NCBI RefSeq assembly: GCF_900169065.1
Contig: NZ_FXZB01000029.1
Coordinates: forward strand, 1 to 40,635
Source of the DNA: Brevibacterium aurantiacum
Lineage (GTDB): Bacteria > Actinomycetota > Actinomycetes > Actinomycetales > Brevibacteriaceae
Length of the DNA stretch: 40,635 nt
Direction: 5' to 3'
The translations under genes and the position numbers were made by a program. The notes under the pieces are model-generated. The model did no database searches, was not told the origin of the DNA, and worked only from the letters and a program-made list of their open reading frames with translations. Shown here piece by piece: positions 38,430 through 40,635 of this stretch (positions are counted from its first letter, which is position 1; every line of letters starts with the position of its first letter).

Positions 38430-40250
38430 ATGACAACGACAATTGATCGCACGCAGCTCACCGCCGATGACATCGCGACCGAATGGCTCAACGAGTTCGA
38501 GTCCGCACTGCGGGCGCGTGACGTCGAAGCCGCAGTGGGACTGTTCGCCACTGCCAGCTACTGGAGGGATCTCGTGTCTTTCACGTGGAACCTCAATACG
38601 GTAGAGAACCATGACGGGGTCAGGGACCTGCTGACCGTGAACGCGGACCGGGTCGCACCATCAGATTTCGAGCTCAGCGATCCCGCCACCACCGCCGACG
38701 GAGTCGCCGAAGCTTGGTTCACCTTCGCCACCTCTGTCGGCCGCGGCAAGGGTCTGGTTCGGCTCAGCGACGAGGACGGGGCCAAGGCATGGACCATGCT
38801 CACCTCGTTGCAGGAACTGACAGGCTATGAAGAGCCTCGCGGAGACCGACGAGTCAAGGGGGCCGAGCATGGCGTCGATCCTGAGCGGAAGAGCTGGTCG
38901 GAGAAACTCGCGGAGGAGGACGCAGCCTGGGGAGACACCGCACAGCCGTACACTCTCGTCGTCGGCGGGGGACAGGGCGGCATTGCGCTCGGCGCTCGCC
39001 TGCGTCAGATGGGAGTCCCGGCGCTCGTCATCGACCGGTGGGAGAGGCCGGGAGACCAGTGGCGTTCACGGTACAAGTCACTGTGCCTGCACGACCCGGT
39101 CTGGTACGACCACCTGCCCTACCTCAAGTTCCCCGACAACTGGCCGGTTTTCGCACCCAAAGACAAGATCGCCGATTGGTTGGAGTTCTACACCAAGGTG
39201 ATGGAGATTCCGTACTGGTCTTCGACAGCAGCCACCTCGGCGAGGTACGACGAAGAATCGCAGCAGTGGACGGTCGAGGTCGAGCGCAATGGTGAGAAGG
39301 TCACTCTGCACCCGACACAGCTCGTCATGGCCACGGGCATGTCCGGCAAGCCGAATGTCCCAACGTTCCGCGGTGCCGATATCTTCAAGGGCGAGCAACA
39401 GCACTCTTCGGAACACCGTGGACCAGACGCCTACACCGGTAAGAACGTCGTCGTCATCGGCAGCAACAACTCCGCCTTCGACATCTGCGGAGCGCTCTAC
39501 GAACACGGTGCCGATGTCACGATGGTGCAGCGCTCGAGCACGCACATCGTCAAAAGCGACTCCCTCATGGAGATCGGGCTCGGCGACCTCTACTCGGAGA
39601 AGGCGCTGGCCAACGGCGTGACGACCGAGAAGGCCGACCTCATCTTCGCCTCCTTGCCGTATCGGATCATGCACGAATTCCAGATTCCGCTCTACGACCA
39701 GATGAAGGAACGCGACAAGGACTTCTACCAGCGCATGGAAGACGCCGGTTTCGATCTCGACTTCGGCGACGACGAGTCCGGGCTCTTCCTCAAATACCTG
39801 CGCCGCGGCTCGGGCTACTACATCGACGTCGGCTCGGCAGAACTCGTCGCCGACGGCAAGGTGAAGCTAGCCAAGGGAGACGTCGATCATCTGACCGAGG
39901 GCTCGGTGGTGCTTGCCGATGGGACCGAGCTGCCTGCCGACCTTGTCGTCTACGCCACCGGATACGGCTCGATGAATGGCTGGGTGGCCGATCTCGTGGA
40001 TCAGGAGACTGCGGACAAGGTGGGCAAATGCTGGGGCCTCGGCTCCGATACCACCAAGGACCCTGGCCCGTGGGAGGGTGAGGAGCGGAACATGTGGAAA
40101 CCCACTCAGCAGGAGAACCTCTGGTTTATGGGCGGCAACCTCCACCAGTCACGGCACTACTCGCTGTACTTGGGGCTCCAGCTCAAGGCGCGCTATGAGG
40201 GGTTGGATACCCCGGTGTACGGGTTGCAGGATGTGCACCACCTGAGCTGA
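38430..40250 (+). CDS. flavin-containing monooxygenase with NTF2-like N-terminal domain
   Basis: A 606-residue enzyme. AGGAG precedes ATG 38430. Residues about 12-135 look like a SnoaL/NTF2-like domain (WLNEFESALRARDVEAAVGLFATASYWRDLVSFT). FAD binding follows at YTLVVGGGQGGIALGARLRQMG (174-195), then WRSRYKSLCLHDPVWYDHLPYLKFPDNWP. FKGEQQHSSEH (319-329) fits the FMO fingerprint FxGxxxH, and VVIGSNNSAFDICGALYEHG (341-360) binds NADPH. VVYATGYG closes the core. Such enzymes oxygenate carbonyl compounds, amines or sulfur compounds. The substrate is unknown; divergent GAF regulation suggests an inducible catabolic step. The fused N-terminal domain is larger than in classical FMOs. Confidence 0.9.
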   Translation: MTTTIDRTQLTADDIATEWLNEFESALRARDVEAAVGLFATASYWRDLVSFTWNLNTVENHDGVRDLLTVNADRVAPSDFELSDPATTADGVAEAWFTFATSVGRGKGLVRLSDEDGAKAWTMLTSLQELTGYEEPRGDRRVKGAEHGVDPERKSWSEKLAEEDAAWGDTAQPYTLVVGGGQGGIALGARLRQMGVPALVIDRWERPGDQWRSRYKSLCLHDPVWYDHLPYLKFPDNWPVFAPKDKIADWLEFYTKVMEIPYWSSTAATSARYDEESQQWTVEVERNGEKVTLHPTQLVMATGMSGKPNVPTFRGADIFKGEQQHSSEHRGPDAYTGKNVVVIGSNNSAFDICGALYEHGADVTMVQRSSTHIVKSDSLMEIGLGDLYSEKALANGVTTEKADLIFASLPYRIMHEFQIPLYDQMKERDKDFYQRMEDAGFDLDFGDDESGLFLKYLRRGSGYYIDVGSAELVADGKVKLAKGDVDHLTEGSVVLADGTELPADLVVYATGYGSMNGWVADLVDQETADKVGKCWGLGSDTTKDPGPWEGEERNMWKPTQQENLWFMGGNLHQSRHYSLYLGLQLKARYEGLDTPVYGLQDVHHLS

Positions 40251-40272
40251 CCTCGTTGTGTGCCTGCCTAAA

Positions 40273-40323
40273 GTGGTCGAAATGGGCTGATTCCGATTGT
40301 CCGAATCAGCCCATTTCGACCAC
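40273..40323 (+). terminator. long perfect hairpin after the monooxygenase gene
   Basis: The 21-bp arms 40273-40293 (GTGGTCGAAATGGG...) and 40303-40323 pair without mismatch across a 9-base loop. It starts 22 bp after the stop codon. There is no T-tract. It is longer than a typical terminator and could also be a dispersed repeat. Confidence 0.75.
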
Positions 40324-40365
40324 CTAAGAAGTTCTGCCCTGTCGTGACATTTCAACTCGGGGGCT

Positions 40366-40403
40366 GAGAGTGCTGCTGATGGCCGAGAGCGCTGCTGATG
40401 GCT
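40366..40403 (+). repeat. two-copy 19-bp tandem repeat in the last intergenic region
   Basis: GAGAGTGCTGCTGATGGCC (40366-40384) is followed directly by GAGAGCGCTGCTGATGGCT (40385-40403). The 40324-40508 gap otherwise holds no recognisable gene. On the minus strand, beyond the IS end, the frame DYRLLQAKIRRLLGLT followed by a stop could be a gene tail cut by the IS, but this is weak. Confidence 0.6.
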
Positions 40404-40508
40404 GGCTCGAGATGCGAGATCGCGAGCCGTCTCATTTTGGACTGCCTCAATGCGAATCATGTCAAGCCCAGAAGGCGGCGGATCTTGGCCTGGAGCAGGC
40501 GATAATCG

Positions 40509-40635
40509 GGCTCATCGTAAATAAGAGTGTAGAACCGGTCTGAAACCACCGGACTCAAGTAGGCACCTCGCGATGTAATGAGTCAGGTTACGAAACCCGA
40601 GTGCCGATCCTCGAAGGTGCTCGAGCCGACCATTG
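40509..40635 (-). mobile_element. right end of a second ISL3-family IS, cut by the window edge
   Basis: Read on the minus strand the element ends with the same inverted repeat as the first IS: GGCTCATCGTAA, then AGAGTGTAGAACCGGTCTGA. It is inverted relative to the copy at 72-1506. Only the last 127 bases are in the window. Confidence 0.88.
40512..40635 (-). CDS. ISL3-family transposase, C-terminal 40 residues
   Basis: Incomplete at the window edge. The visible residues begin NGRLEHLRGSALGFRNLTHY and end HSYLR, and differ from the transposase at 193-1503 at one position only (Tyr for Gln). At DNA level about 19 of 41 codons carry synonymous changes, but the last ~30 bases, which form the inverted repeat, are almost unchanged. 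The two are diverged relatives under selection, not a recent duplication. Confidence 0.9.
   Translation of the reverse strand, partial: NGRLEHLRGSALGFRNLTHYIARCLLESGGFRPVLHSYLR

Noticed and set aside
40149..40460. Minus-strand open frame of 103 codons between the monooxygenase gene and the second IS.
   Set aside because: It runs through the terminator hairpin and into the end of the monooxygenase gene and resembles no family.
72..40635. A 40-kb composite transposon bounded by the two ISL3 copies.
   Set aside because: The interior holds purA and many ordinary chromosomal modules, the copies are diverged, and the first has no target duplication. Two independent insertions explain the data better.

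Overview
The window is high-GC DNA with actinobacterial traits: GTG and TTG starts, many 1-8 bp translational overlaps, GC-rich terminators without clear T-tracts, several predicted leaderless transcripts, and actinobacterial-type families such as DUF3151 and paired CrcB. A Brevibacterium-like high-GC Gram-positive is my best guess, by inference only. The essential purine gene purA shows that most of this is chromosome. The right edge falls inside an insertion sequence, so the window may be an assembly contig that broke at a repeat.

Layout. 1-1506: a possible gene end, then a complete ISL3-family IS inserted into the 3' end of a TetR gene. 2311-4376: a CoA-transferase and a long-chain-type acyl-CoA dehydrogenase. 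4483-10222: a sialic acid / amino-sugar catabolic locus, with a GntR regulator and NagB on the plus strand facing a minus-strand operon (Na+ symporter, NanA, NanK, NanE). A shared AGACGTAT motif lies upstream of both units. 10396-11927: an AbiEi/AbiEii type IV toxin-antitoxin pair with an inverted repeat around its promoter. 11975-14492: an ExoA-like glycosyltransferase, a membrane-anchored protein resembling a catalytically dead glycerophosphodiesterase, and DUF3151. 14558-18436: a minus-strand operon of TetR, divergent acyl-CoA dehydrogenase, a PIG-L deacetylase fused to a NodS-like methyltransferase, and a small GT2. 18601-20588: GlsB stress membrane protein, ArsR, and a YqjM-type ene-reductase. 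20653-21554: two CrcB fluoride channel genes behind a fluoride riboswitch that can pair with their ribosome binding site. 21650-23550: SnoaL-like protein, SDR and a divergent TetR. 23544-26956: aminotransferase, DinB-like protein, purA and its terminator. 27131-27496: remnant of a GH3 glycosidase. 27605-31641: TctCBA transporter with a DUF1989 enzyme. 31664-36341: MFS exporter, ArsR, arylamine N-acetyltransferase, AraC, VOC protein and TetR. 36375-37109: two tandem palindromic operators and a two-TM membrane protein. 37147-40250: GAF regulator divergent from a flavin monooxygenase with an NTF2-like N-terminus. 40509-40635: the end of a second, diverged ISL3 copy in inverted orientation.

How it fits together. 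The window is a string of small regulator-plus-enzyme modules, most with a visible candidate operator between divergent genes. The least understood modules are the PIG-L/NodS/GT2/acyl-CoA dehydrogenase operon, the TctCBA-DUF1989 operon, the inactive GDPD-like membrane protein and the TetR-controlled two-TM protein. No tRNA, rRNA or CRISPR array was seen.
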